52,490 bases of DNA from a virus. The position numbers and the translations under genes are program-made. Under the pieces are notes generated by a model that saw only the letters and a program-made list of their open reading frames with translations, did no database searches and was not told where the DNA came from. The DNA lies in IMG/VR virus record IMGVR_UViG_3300025655_000050, positions 1-52,490 of that record; one strand, written 5' to 3'. Numbering within the stretch: the first letter of the stretch is position 1; every line of letters begins with the position of its first letter. This document shows positions 39,332 to 47,809 of the stretch, in pieces.

Positions 39332-40531
39332 ATGTTAGAGAAAAAAGGTGAAAATAAAGTAAAAGGCAGAGTTGCTGAACTTAGGAAAATTAAACAAGAG
39401 AAGGAGCAAGGCAAAATATTTTGTATTCCTTTTGAAAATTATCCTAAACTTGCAAGTTCTGTGCCTGGTATTGTTCCAGGAATGATTACAATGATTACAG
39501 CTGGTTCTGGCGTGGGTAAAACCCAAGTAGCCAAAGCATTAGCTGTGAGAGAGCCATTAGAATACGCTATAAAGCATGGCATTAAGTTAAAGATATTCTA
39601 TTTTGCTTTAGAGGAATCTAAGCAAGAATTTATTGATTCAATGATATGTAATTTCATATCATCCAAGTGTAAGATTAGAGTTGATTTATTAACTCTTCAA
39701 GGATTCAGACAGCAATCATTAGATGATGCTACTATGGATTTGATAGAATTACACATGGATGAGGTAGAGAAACTACTTGACTCAGTTGAGATAATAGACT
39801 CAGTTTATAATCCAACAGGAATCTACAAGTATTGTAGAGATTACGCAGACAAAAATGGACAACATGTATATGAGGATAGGGAATTTATTAAGAAGCATAA
39901 AGATGGTAGCACTAGCACTGAAACAGTGAAAGTATATTCTCATTATGTTCCTAATGATCCTAACCAAGTAAATATAATTGTAGTTGATCATATGAGTTTA
40001 TTAACTCCGGAAAAGAATAAAGAAACCGGTAGTACAATGACTCAACACCAGACCATGGCAAAATGGAGTACTGATTATGCTCTAAAGCAGATCACCAAGC
40101 ACTGGAACTGGGCTGTTGTAAATGTTATACAACAAGAACAATCAGGAGAGAGAGAACAATTCACTAATAAAGGTGAAAGTATTCAGAAGAAAACTGAACC
40201 CTCACTGGCAGGATTTGCAAATAACAAAGAGATACAGCGAGATGCTAAAGTAATAATAGGTGTTTATTCACCTGATAGATATGGATTTGATGATTATCAT
40301 GGATATGATATACGGAGATTTAGAGATACCTTCAGAGCAGTAGTTATTCTGAAGAATAGATTTGGGCCCCCTAACAAATATCATCACTTTCTATTTGATG
40401 GTGCAACAAACAGATTTGTTGAATTACCTGCTCCTAATGAGACTCAAGCTTTAATTAAGTTTGAATCAACGGCAGATAATTTACTTGGAAGAACTGGAGC
40501 ACCTAAACCTAAAAAGAATTTTGGAATATGA
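39332..40531 (+). CDS. DnaB-like replicative helicase (RecA-fold ATPase)
   Basis: 399 residues. Walker A GSGVGKT at 58-64, Walker B near 218 (VNIIVVDHMSLL), and later motifs (VNVIQQEQSGEREQ, EIQRDAKVIIGVYSPDRYGF) match the DnaB helicase C-terminal domain. It lacks the DnaB N-terminal domain, so it is shortened. It would unwind the fork and pair with the primase encoded downstream. A strong AAGGAG Shine-Dalgarno site precedes the ATG, unusual in this genome. It overlaps the next start (ATGA). Confidence 0.8.
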   Translation: MLEKKGENKVKGRVAELRKIKQEKEQGKIFCIPFENYPKLASSVPGIVPGMITMITAGSGVGKTQVAKALAVREPLEYAIKHGIKLKIFYFALEESKQEFIDSMICNFISSKCKIRVDLLTLQGFRQQSLDDATMDLIELHMDEVEKLLDSVEIIDSVYNPTGIYKYCRDYADKNGQHVYEDREFIKKHKDGSTSTETVKVYSHYVPNDPNQVNIIVVDHMSLLTPEKNKETGSTMTQHQTMAKWSTDYALKQITKHWNWAVVNVIQQEQSGEREQFTNKGESIQKKTEPSLAGFANNKEIQRDAKVIIGVYSPDRYGFDDYHGYDIRRFRDTFRAVVILKNRFGPPNKYHHFLFDGATNRFVELPAPNETQALIKFESTADNLLGRTGAPKPKKNFGI

Positions 40532-40791
40532 GTTTATTAGATGATAAAAGAAAACCAGAAGGTTATGGTAATCCTGAAATGTTCACTATATCTGATGATC
40601 TAGATGAAATGAGAGTAAGAAGAGATTCTGTCATATGTTATAGATGTCGTTATGATGACAAGAAAAATGAATATGTAATCACTCTTTGCCTCGATAGTGG
40701 AAAAGAGTGGGGATGTACTACTGATAAAGAGGCTACTGCTAAAAGGTTTATGGAAAAATTAGATAAATTGTTTAATGTAAAAATAATATGA
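40528..40791 (+). CDS. Hypothetical protein
   Basis: 87 residues. A pair of Cys (VICYRCRYDDKKNE) and a strand-rich end. ATGA overlap with the helicase and with the next gene (4 nt). Function unknown. Confidence 0.45.
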   Translation: MSLLDDKRKPEGYGNPEMFTISDDLDEMRVRRDSVICYRCRYDDKKNEYVITLCLDSGKEWGCTTDKEATAKRFMEKLDKLFNVKII

Positions 40792-41225
40792 GTGAAAAAA
40801 GTTATGTAGGCATGGCTTACAGAGTATGCCCAATCACAGGAGAAGAGTGGGAAACTGGTGAAATCCTTATGGATAGAACCATGAAAGATACTTTTGAAAA
40901 GAAAACTATAATTGGTTATGGTTTTGCTCCATCAGTTCAGGAACAAATAGATAAAGGCTACATTGCTCTTGTTGAAATTGATTCTGAAAAATCTAATACG
41001 CCTGGTTTCTCTTTAAAAAGAGGTGGTGCCAAAATGGGTGTAAGTGACGCTTACAAAACTGGAAGAGTAGCTTATATGAAAGATGTGGTAGCAAAAGATA
41101 TGTTGAATATTCCAATTGGAACTGAAATGGGATATATTGACATAGAAACTTTTAATTATTTAGAGAAATTAAAACAAGAGGTTGAAGATGATAGAACTGA
41201 AGAAAAAAGAGAAGAAGGAAGTTGA
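40788..41225 (+). CDS. Hypothetical protein
   Basis: 145 residues. The CPITGEEW segment, a repeat-like domain (GFSLKRGGAKMGVSDAYKTG) and an acidic C-terminus are visible. It overlaps the next gene's ATG by 38 nt. No family recognised. Confidence 0.45.
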   Translation: MSEKSYVGMAYRVCPITGEEWETGEILMDRTMKDTFEKKTIIGYGFAPSVQEQIDKGYIALVEIDSEKSNTPGFSLKRGGAKMGVSDAYKTGRVAYMKDVVAKDMLNIPIGTEMGYIDIETFNYLEKLKQEVEDDRTEEKREEGS

Positions 41226-41415
41226 AGAACCATTAATAGTATGGGTTTGTGAAGACTGCGGATCTGACGATGTTGAAGAAAAAATGTGGGTTAATTCAAA
41301 CACACAAGATATAACAGGTAGTTGTGGTGATGATGAAGATAGTTATTGCAATGATTGCCAAGCACACACCGGATTGATCCCAGAAGATGAATTTATAGAA
41401 AACGAAGAAGATTAA
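41188..41415 (+). CDS. Small zinc-binding protein
   Basis: 75 residues from the ATG at 41188 (MIELKKKEKKEVEEPLIVWV). The frame extends two codons further to a TTG, which is not needed. Two Cys pairs (CEDCGSDD and CNDCQAHTG) form a zinc ribbon, and the end is acidic. It lies just before DNA ligase. Function unknown. Confidence 0.55.
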   Translation: MIELKKKEKKEVEEPLIVWVCEDCGSDDVEEKMWVNSNTQDITGSCGDDEDSYCNDCQAHTGLIPEDEFIENEED

Positions 41416-41416
41416 T

Positions 41417-42538
41417 ATGTTGGTAAAAAAAGAAGCCAAACACTATGAGCTTTATAAGAAAGATAGTAAAGGCAAGATAAGATACCTAATAATAGACACT
41501 GAGGACAATAAAGTTACTCAAAAAAGTGGAATTGTAGGAGGAGCAGAAGTACAGAATGACAGTTATTGTGAAGGCAAGAATATTGGTAGAGCAAATGAAA
41601 CATCACCTGTACAGCAAGCTAGGCTTGTTGCTAAAGCTAAGTACGATAAGAAGCTTAAAGAAGGCTACTTTAAAACTAAAGCTGAAGCAGAAAATAATGA
41701 AGTGATACTCCCTATGCTTGCAAAAGTGTACGGAAAAGAAAGTAATAAAATAGAATGGGTAGAAGGTAATGTTTACGTTCAGCCTAAATATGACGGAATG
41801 AGATGTCTTGCAATCATGAAAAATGGTGAGATAACTTTTATGTCTAGATCTGGAAATGAAATAATAACTATGGATCACATTAAGGCAGAATTAATGCCAT
41901 TGTATACAGAAGGAGTTATTTTAGATGGTGAGCTATATGCTCATGGTTTAAGTTTTCAAGAGAACATGCGTTTATGCAAAAAATATAGAAAAGGTCAAAC
42001 AGAACAAGTTAAATACGTAACGTACGATACTGTTCAAGATTTACCATTTGCATTAAGGTTTGATACTCTTACAGAGCTTGGATTAGACTCATTAACTCAT
42101 ACTCAAATATCTCCAACGTTTTTGGTTGACGATGAGGAAGAAGTAATGAGACATCATTCAGAATTCTTAGACTTAGGATTCGAGGGAACAATGGTTAGAG
42201 TTAATACGGAAGAAGGATATAAATGTAATGGCAGAAGCAGTAACTTGCTTAAGCTTAAAGAATTCTTTGACTTAGCATTACCTTTAATGGGAGTTGAACC
42301 TTCAGAGAAAGTACCAGGGCATGGTAAACCATATTTCTATTGGCCGGGAGCAACAGGACACATACTTGGTAATGATATCATGGGTTGTGGACTAGCTTTA
42401 GACCATAGAATGAGAGAAGATATTTTAAAGAATCAAGATAAATACATAGGTAAAACTTGTGAGCTTAGATTCTTTGAATACTCTGACACAGGTGTCCCTA
42501 GGTTCCCTGTAATGCATGGATTTAGATTAGATAAATAA
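41417..42538 (+). CDS. ATP-dependent DNA ligase with WGR-like N-terminal domain
   Basis: 373 residues. Nucleotidyltransferase motif I has the catalytic Lys at 124 (KYDGMR). Motif III is LDGELYAHG, motif IV GFEGTMVR, motif V LLKLKEF, and the end is an OB-fold (CELRFFEYSDTGVPRFPVMH). Residues about 1-85 resemble a WGR domain (GIVGG, ARLVAKAKYDKKLKEGYF), a DNA-end-sensing module found in PARPs and some phage ligases. It seals nicks in replication and repair. The next gene follows after 14 nt. Confidence 0.93.
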   Translation: MLVKKEAKHYELYKKDSKGKIRYLIIDTEDNKVTQKSGIVGGAEVQNDSYCEGKNIGRANETSPVQQARLVAKAKYDKKLKEGYFKTKAEAENNEVILPMLAKVYGKESNKIEWVEGNVYVQPKYDGMRCLAIMKNGEITFMSRSGNEIITMDHIKAELMPLYTEGVILDGELYAHGLSFQENMRLCKKYRKGQTEQVKYVTYDTVQDLPFALRFDTLTELGLDSLTHTQISPTFLVDDEEEVMRHHSEFLDLGFEGTMVRVNTEEGYKCNGRSSNLLKLKEFFDLALPLMGVEPSEKVPGHGKPYFYWPGATGHILGNDIMGCGLALDHRMREDILKNQDKYIGKTCELRFFEYSDTGVPRFPVMHGFRLDK

Positions 42539-42552
42539 GTAAACAAATAAAA

Positions 42553-42858
42553 ATGAATTATAAAATAATAACAGAAAGAGAAGTAATCACAAAAGAGGTT
42601 ACAGAGATAGAAGTAAGTTTATTGGGCTACATTGGTCACAAATTACTTGAAGAAAGAAAGAAAGCTGATATTAACATAGAGCAACTGATAAGAAGATTAG
42701 CTAACAATGGTGTTAACATTTCTTCCACAACAGTTTCTAGAATTGAAAAAGGCATTTGTTCTTTAAAGGTAGAAGATTTAGCTCAATTATGTAAGTTCTA
42801 CGGAATTAGCATAGTTGATACTTTGCCTACTGAGAATGTAGTTACTGTTGCTGAGTAA
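42553..42858 (+). CDS. XRE-family regulator
   Basis: 101 residues. A helix-turn-helix of the Cro/C1 type runs from about 29 to 85 (LEERKKADINIEQLIRRLAN, ISSTTVSRIEKGICSLKVED, LAQLCKFYGIS). The N-terminal 25 residues are extra. A phage regulator probably controlling early-to-middle expression. Stop overlaps the next start (TAATG). Confidence 0.8.
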   Translation: MNYKIITEREVITKEVTEIEVSLLGYIGHKLLEERKKADINIEQLIRRLANNGVNISSTTVSRIEKGICSLKVEDLAQLCKFYGISIVDTLPTENVVTVAE

Positions 42859-43037
42859 TGAAAGAAGAATATAAATATATAACTTTTCCTAACGGAGATT
42901 ATGTTCAAATAAAATTTGACATAGAAGGCGTTGTCTATGATAGATTTAATAAAGATGATGAATGGCAAGAATCTTATGGATACGATCTGTATGATGAAAT
43001 TCCAAACATTGTTAACTTTAATAATAAAGCAAAGTAA
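42858..43037 (+). CDS. Hypothetical acidic protein, 59 residues
   Basis: ATG at 42858, coupled to the XRE gene by TAATG and directly abutting the next ATG (MKEEYKYITFPNGDYVQIKF, DDEWQESYGYDLYDEIPN). Beta-rich and acidic. It could be a partner or antagonist of the regulator; only position suggests this. Confidence 0.5.
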   Translation: MKEEYKYITFPNGDYVQIKFDIEGVVYDRFNKDDEWQESYGYDLYDEIPNIVNFNNKAK

Positions 43038-43373
43038 ATGGCAGGAGACAGATATAATACAGGTAAGCTTAAATGGAGCTTAGTTTCATGGAGGGCTTTA
43101 GAGCCAATGGTGCGTGTGTTAATGTTTGGTGCCGAAAAATATGACGATCATAATTGGAAAGGAGGGCTCAAGTATACAGAGGTATGTGAGAGCCTTCAAA
43201 GGCATATGAATTCATTCATAGACGGCGAAGATAATGACCAAGAAAGTAAGCTTTCACATGTTGGTCATATATTATGTAATGCAATGTTTCTATCTTATAT
43301 GTTCCTTTTCCGGAAGGATATGGATGATAGGTACATTGATAAAAATTTAACAAATGACAAAAAAGAAAAATGA
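43038..43373 (+). CDS. dATP/dGTP pyrophosphohydrolase-like protein (DUF5664 / MazG-like)
   Basis: 111 residues. GDRYNTGKLKWSLVSW, RVLMFGAEKYDDHNW, then ESLQRHMNSFIDGEDNDQES and SHVGHILCNAMFLSYM match the metal-binding, all-helical pattern of this family. They hydrolyse dNTPs, adjusting the pool or sanitising it for phage DNA. No PurZ-type base-modification gene is seen here, so a role in Z-DNA synthesis is not supported. Confidence 0.7.
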   Translation: MAGDRYNTGKLKWSLVSWRALEPMVRVLMFGAEKYDDHNWKGGLKYTEVCESLQRHMNSFIDGEDNDQESKLSHVGHILCNAMFLSYMFLFRKDMDDRYIDKNLTNDKKEK

Positions 43374-43485
43374 TTCTAGTTTTGCAAAAGGTCTTATGGT
43401 CTTTGCAGTAGTAAGCTCTTTATTAGTAGCAATACTTATATTTGGAAGTTTATTTGGTTTCATGTTATATAAAATATTTAGTTAA
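43354..43485 (+). CDS. Small membrane protein, 43 residues
   Basis: ATG at 43354 overlaps the previous gene by 20 nt. One hydrophobic helix of about 28 residues (GLMVFAVVSSLLVAILIFGS), basic N-terminus. Its stop overlaps the HAD start (TAATG). Function unknown. Confidence 0.5.
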   Translation: MTKKKNDSSFAKGLMVFAVVSSLLVAILIFGSLFGFMLYKIFS

Positions 43486-43958
43486 TGGAGAAATGGACAA
43501 GTAATGATTTTAGAGATTGGATTGATGGGTTAAAAACACCTCAAACATTAACTGATAGCTTAAGACAAGAAATAGCAGATGAATTTGAAGCTATTCAAGA
43601 TCACCCAGAACATATATTAGCAATTGATTTTGATCTAACTATATGTATGAGTGAATATCCTGCTTTAGGACCAATGCGTAAAGATGCTGCTAAAATTATT
43701 AGAGCTTTACACGCAGAAGGATTTGGAATTGTAATTAACACTTGTAGAGAAGGTCATGCTTTATCTGATGCTATGCATTGGCTAAGAGATAATGGAATTC
43801 CTTATCATTATGTTAATTGTAATTTTCCTCATTTAATTAAGAAGTATAAAGCTGATTGTCGTAAGATTTCAGCAGACATGTATATTGATGACAAAGGTGT
43901 AGATCCACTTCCGGAATGGCAAGAAATCTATGACAAAATACATGAAAAATTCAGGTAA
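43485..43958 (+). CDS. HAD-superfamily hydrolase
   Basis: 157 residues. Motif I DFDLTI (nucleophile and acid Asp), motif II-like VINTCREG, and motif IV MYIDDKG are in order. A small cap-less phosphatase, perhaps a deoxynucleotidase or a polynucleotide 3'-phosphatase-like enzyme. Its position among nucleotide and repair genes fits either. Substrate cannot be told from sequence. Confidence 0.8.
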   Translation: MEKWTSNDFRDWIDGLKTPQTLTDSLRQEIADEFEAIQDHPEHILAIDFDLTICMSEYPALGPMRKDAAKIIRALHAEGFGIVINTCREGHALSDAMHWLRDNGIPYHYVNCNFPHLIKKYKADCRKISADMYIDDKGVDPLPEWQEIYDKIHEKFR

Positions 43959-44004
43959 AAGTCATCACAAAAAAAGGACTATAAATTAGGATAATACATT
44001 TAAA

Positions 44005-44322
44005 ATGAGTATATTGCAGAAGAAAAAGATAGATATTCCAGAGCCAAAAGATTATGATTTTTCCAACACAGATAACGATATAGAATCGTGTGGATTAGAA
44101 CATATAACTTTTGGACAAAGGAATAAAAGTCTGTTTAATGACTTTATTGTAGACGCAAGTAAGCAGAATGTAGTTGCATTATTATGTGATAGAATGGAAA
44201 GAAGCTTCTCTAAGAGAGAGTTGGCATTTCTATTAGCAAAAAATACACTGATGGAACACATGAAGCAAGAACAAGCTAAAGCAAAAGGGTCTAAGGAGCC
44301 AGACACAAAGGCTGCTCCTTGA
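44005..44322 (+). CDS. Hypothetical protein
   Basis: 105 residues. Acidic, helical in the middle (VVALLCDRMERSFSKRELAF, LLAKNTLMEHMKQEQ) and disordered at the end. It precedes the Sak4-like ATPase. No family recognised. Confidence 0.45.
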   Translation: MSILQKKKIDIPEPKDYDFSNTDNDIESCGLEHITFGQRNKSLFNDFIVDASKQNVVALLCDRMERSFSKRELAFLLAKNTLMEHMKQEQAKAKGSKEPDTKAAP

Positions 44323-44360
44323 GTGAAAATAATTAGTAACAAACAAAAAGAAGAAAGTAA

Positions 44361-45101
44361 ATGATTTTACCAATGAAGAGGAGGTTCAGTACGAAGAAGG
44401 ATCCAAACCGTATGTTAATATTTGGAGCACCTAAGACGGGCAAGACAACAGTCTTAGCTCATTTAGAGAATTGCTTAATAGTAGATATGGAAGAGGGGTC
44501 TGACTATGTTGATGCCATGGTAGTTAAGATTAACAACTTAACTCAATTCAAAGACTTAATGAAGTCTTTAGATGACGCATTAAAAGCTAATGATGGAAAA
44601 GTTCCATACAAGTTTATTGCGTTAGACACATTAACTGCATTAGAAGAGATGTCTTTGCCTTTAGCAAAGCAACTTTATATGCAAACACCTATGGGAGCTA
44701 ATTTCCAGGGTAACGATGTAAGAACACTAGCAAATGGTGCTGGTTACTTATATACAAGAGCAGCATTCTTTAAAATGGTTAAGCCATTTGAAAAGTATTG
44801 TGACACTCTGATAATGGTTGGACACGTTAAAGAAAAAGATGTAACTAAAGAAGGAGACACCTTCACGGAGAAATCTATAAACTTAACAGGAAAGACAAAG
44901 GATATATTATGTGCTTGGGCAGATTCAATTGGATTAATTTATAGAGAAGAGAACAAAACTATTATAGATTTTGCTCCATCTGATAAGTTAATTGTTGGAT
45001 CACGTCAAAAACACTTAATAGGTCAAAAAGTAGTATTAGCAGAAAGTGATGAGAATCACAATTTAACAATAGATTGGGATAAAGTCTTTATAGATAAATA
45101 A
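44361..45101 (+). CDS. Sak4-like RecA-fold ATPase
   Basis: 246 residues. Walker A at about 24-31 (GAPKTGKTT), a hhhhD motif (KFIALDTLTALEEM) and a HVK-like sensor segment (LIMVGHVKEKDV). This single-RecA-domain type acts with an SSB in phage single-strand annealing recombination. The putative SSB lies two genes downstream, in agreement. Preceded by AT-rich spacing; an internal ATG (MKRRFST) may be the true start. Confidence 0.75.
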   Translation: MILPMKRRFSTKKDPNRMLIFGAPKTGKTTVLAHLENCLIVDMEEGSDYVDAMVVKINNLTQFKDLMKSLDDALKANDGKVPYKFIALDTLTALEEMSLPLAKQLYMQTPMGANFQGNDVRTLANGAGYLYTRAAFFKMVKPFEKYCDTLIMVGHVKEKDVTKEGDTFTEKSINLTGKTKDILCAWADSIGLIYREENKTIIDFAPSDKLIVGSRQKHLIGQKVVLAESDENHNLTIDWDKVFIDK

Positions 45102-45117
45102 AAAATAGAATAAACAA

Positions 45118-45717
45118 ATGAATATAGTATTCGGAACTAAGAAATTAGGAAAAGTAGATGGAGCTTATGAAAGCTTCCAAAAGTACACAGATAGAGCAGT
45201 AGTGACTCTTGAAGGTGACAGAGGTAAAGGTAGAACCAGAAGAATCCTTTTCAATAGAACTGCAATGGAGCAGATGAATCTTGAGAAAGGTAGCGTACAA
45301 GAAATTGTATTCGGAACTATTGATGCTGATGAAAATGGCAATAGAGCTATTTTAATTGCTAACGCTAACAACTTAGCAAACATTGAAGATTTGACAACTT
45401 ACAAGACGTCAAAGAATCCAGTATCTTTTGATAACACAAAAGAGAAAGGTAAAGCTATATCTTCAGCCGCCTTGACTAAAGAAATGATTTCATTTCTTGA
45501 TTTAGATGAGGACACAGAAGTTGAATATGCTTTACAACCATTTGATGTTGATGGAGGTTTACCTTCTGATACATTTAAATTTGTTCCAGTTGATGTTCCA
45601 GTTAAAGAAACTGTTACTGATACTGTTGCAGACGTAGCAGAAGTAGTAGAAGAAACTGAAAATGAAGTTGATATGTCATTTTTGAGAAGAACTGAATCTG
45701 AACCAGTTGTAGAGTAA
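45118..45717 (+). CDS. Recombination-associated hypothetical protein
   Basis: 199 residues. A beta-rich N-terminal domain (RAVVTLEGDRGKGRTRRILF, then QEIVFGTIDADENGNRAILI) is followed by a Val/Glu/Thr-rich acidic tail (ETVTDTVADVAEVVEETENE). It sits between the Sak4-like ATPase and the SSB-like gene. It could be a partner or bridging protein. Function not recognised. Confidence 0.45.
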   Translation: MNIVFGTKKLGKVDGAYESFQKYTDRAVVTLEGDRGKGRTRRILFNRTAMEQMNLEKGSVQEIVFGTIDADENGNRAILIANANNLANIEDLTTYKTSKNPVSFDNTKEKGKAISSAALTKEMISFLDLDEDTEVEYALQPFDVDGGLPSDTFKFVPVDVPVKETVTDTVADVAEVVEETENEVDMSFLRRTESEPVVE

Positions 45718-45757
45718 TTGTTCAGAAGTAAATAATAAATAATAATAAAAGAATTTT

Positions 45758-46672
45758 ATGAGTAATTTCGGAAAAGGACAAGAAATTAGTGAAGGTGGAG
45801 CTAGAAAGCTTTTTACTGGAGTTGAGAATTTCAAAGTAGTAGCTGTTAACCCTTCGAAAGCAGAGTTAGAAGTTATTTATGGGCGTGAGTTAAATTATGA
45901 CCCTGAGTACACAGGCACTACAACAGTGTCTGATGGAGATGGAGAGAGAGAAGTTAATCAAATAAGATTAGATTTTTATCTAACAAATGAAGATGTTAAT
46001 AATCCTATTAACACTAAAGCTTCATTTTATGTTGCTGATACGCATCACAAGTCACAAACTGGTAAAGTTAAAGTAATCAATGATTACGGACGCACCACTT
46101 GGTTGACCAAAGAGGATGTTGCCTCTGGCGATGCTCCAGCTAATATGCAATGGTATTCAATGCAAGGAGTTAAAGTTGCGAAAAGAGGAGAGGAAGAAGT
46201 AATTGACTTTTTAGTTAATTTACTAAACTTACCTTTCGATTTGAGTAAAGTTGATGACAAGTCTGATGCTTATGCTAAAATTAGCAAAGAGGAATGGAAA
46301 GCTATTTTCTCAGGAGATGTTAAAATCTTCCGTGATGTTATAGCTTCTACCAATAATAAAATTGGTGTTGTGCTTGGTGTTAAAACCAAAGCAGATGGTG
46401 GACAAATGCAAACCATCTTTAGCAGAAAAACTTTACGTCAGTATAGCTTACACAGTAAGAAAGCTGACAAGTTTAAATGGGTATTGAAAGATATCAATGA
46501 TGCTAAAGCTAATGGTGCATTTGGTAACGTTGAGTTTGGTCCAGATGACTTAACTCTTCGTGAGTACACTATTACTCCAACACAATTATCATTAGATAAC
46601 GCTCCAGGAGCAGACGATGCTTTTTCAGCAGAGCCTGTAAGTAGCGCTGATGATGATTGGTTAAATGGATAG
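45758..46672 (+). CDS. Putative single-stranded DNA-binding protein
   Basis: 304 residues. Contains OB-like segments (NFKVVAVNPSKAELEVIYGR, INTKASFYVADTHHKS) and an acidic tail ending SSADDDWLNG, typical of SSBs whose tails recruit partners. It lies in the replication block and is followed by its own terminator, fitting high expression. Divergent phage SSB is the best guess; no signature proves it. Confidence 0.55.
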   Translation: MSNFGKGQEISEGGARKLFTGVENFKVVAVNPSKAELEVIYGRELNYDPEYTGTTTVSDGDGEREVNQIRLDFYLTNEDVNNPINTKASFYVADTHHKSQTGKVKVINDYGRTTWLTKEDVASGDAPANMQWYSMQGVKVAKRGEEEVIDFLVNLLNLPFDLSKVDDKSDAYAKISKEEWKAIFSGDVKIFRDVIASTNNKIGVVLGVKTKADGGQMQTIFSRKTLRQYSLHSKKADKFKWVLKDINDAKANGAFGNVEFGPDDLTLREYTITPTQLSLDNAPGADDAFSAEPVSSADDDWLNG

Positions 46673-46697
46673 TATTTAATTAATTAATCATGTTATT

Positions 46698-46724
46698 AGA
46701 GGGGATGTTCGCATCCCCTTTTCT
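46698..46724 (+). terminator. Rho-independent terminator after the SSB-like gene
   Basis: GGGGATG, loop TTCG, CATCCCC followed by TTTTCT: 7 bp plus one A-T pair, UUCG tetraloop. This rules out the ATG at 46690, whose frame would run through the terminator, and puts the primase start at 46744. Confidence 0.9.
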
Positions 46725-46743
46725 AACTAAAAAAGTCAAATTT

Positions 46744-47790
46744 ATGGGTTTTAAAAATCACGAACACAAGAAACTCCCAAATCAAAAAGACATTCTTGAG
46801 TGCATTACAGATTCCCAGATATTTGAATTCTACCTTGGCGGCTTACCAAATAGGCCAATAAGTAGTCCTTTAAGACAAGACAAGGTTCCATCTTTTAGCT
46901 TATTCTATTCCGATAAACATCAGAGAATATTCTTTAAAGATTTTGCCACAGGTGATACAGGAGATTGTTTTGTATTTGTCATGAGACTATTAGGTTATAG
47001 TAAAATTACAGATGTATTTTCAAGAATAGCGGATGATTTCGGATTAACACAGTTTGAAACAAAAGAAGTACATTCAAGAAGGATATTACAATCATTTGTC
47101 TCTGATAATAATAAAACCAAAGATGTCAAAAAAGATAGAGTAGACATTCAAGTAAAAGCGAGACCTTGGAAGATGAAAGATAAGAGGTACTGGTTTGATA
47201 AATATGGATTTACAATTGCTCAACTAGAGCATCTAGGTATTTATCCTATATCACACTACTTCCTTAATAGCTATTGCAGGTCAGCAGATGATCTAGCTTA
47301 TGCTTTCATTGAAGAAAAAGATGGCTTACAAACATTTAAAATTTATCAACCTCTCAATAGAGAGTGGAAATGGATTAATAATAATGACTTTTCAACATGG
47401 GAATTATGGACGCAACTACCTGATAAAGGAAAGCGCCTAATTATAACAAGTAGTAGAAAAGACGCAGGAGTTATTAAGACATTATATCCAGGAGAGTTAT
47501 TAACCTCATGTGCACTACAAAGTGAAAAAACAAACGCAAAAGAAAGTGTGGTGGATGAGCTTAAACTTAGGTTTGAGAAAATATATGTGTTGTATGACAA
47601 CGATTACGACAAGGAACAAAACTGGGGAAGAATAGCAGGAAAGAAACTATGTGATGAACATGGTCTAATTCAGTTGGAAATACCCGAAACAAAGGGTACT
47701 AAGGATATCTCTGATTTTAGAGAAAAGTTTGGTGCAGAAATAACAAAGAATCTAATCAAGACTATGATTCTAAAAGCAGATAAAAATTAA
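46744..47790 (+). CDS. DnaG-type primase without zinc cysteines
   Basis: 348 residues from the ATG at 46744. The N-terminal part follows the zinc-ribbon layout (SPLRQDKVPSFSLFY, FKDFATGDTGDCFVFVMRLL), but the Cys/His ligands are missing. The TOPRIM fold is indicated by ITSSRKDA and the DxD of YVLYDNDYDKEQNWG, with an acidic residue later in KGTKDISDF. It makes RNA primers for the DnaB-like helicase. The cysteine-less form is known in Bacteroidota phages as I remember. Confidence 0.72.
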   Translation: MGFKNHEHKKLPNQKDILECITDSQIFEFYLGGLPNRPISSPLRQDKVPSFSLFYSDKHQRIFFKDFATGDTGDCFVFVMRLLGYSKITDVFSRIADDFGLTQFETKEVHSRRILQSFVSDNNKTKDVKKDRVDIQVKARPWKMKDKRYWFDKYGFTIAQLEHLGIYPISHYFLNSYCRSADDLAYAFIEEKDGLQTFKIYQPLNREWKWINNNDFSTWELWTQLPDKGKRLIITSSRKDAGVIKTLYPGELLTSCALQSEKTNAKESVVDELKLRFEKIYVLYDNDYDKEQNWGRIAGKKLCDEHGLIQLEIPETKGTKDISDFREKFGAEITKNLIKTMILKADKN

Positions 47791-47809
47791 AATTAAAATT
47801 AAGAAAACG

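Noticed and set aside
43038-43373. Marker of a 2-aminoadenine (Z) genome
   Set aside because: A pyrophosphohydrolase alone is not enough and no PurZ or DatZ gene is visible in the window.
46690-46743. Upstream start of the primase
   Set aside because: The 18 extra codons are the arms of a clear terminator hairpin with UUCG loop and T-run.
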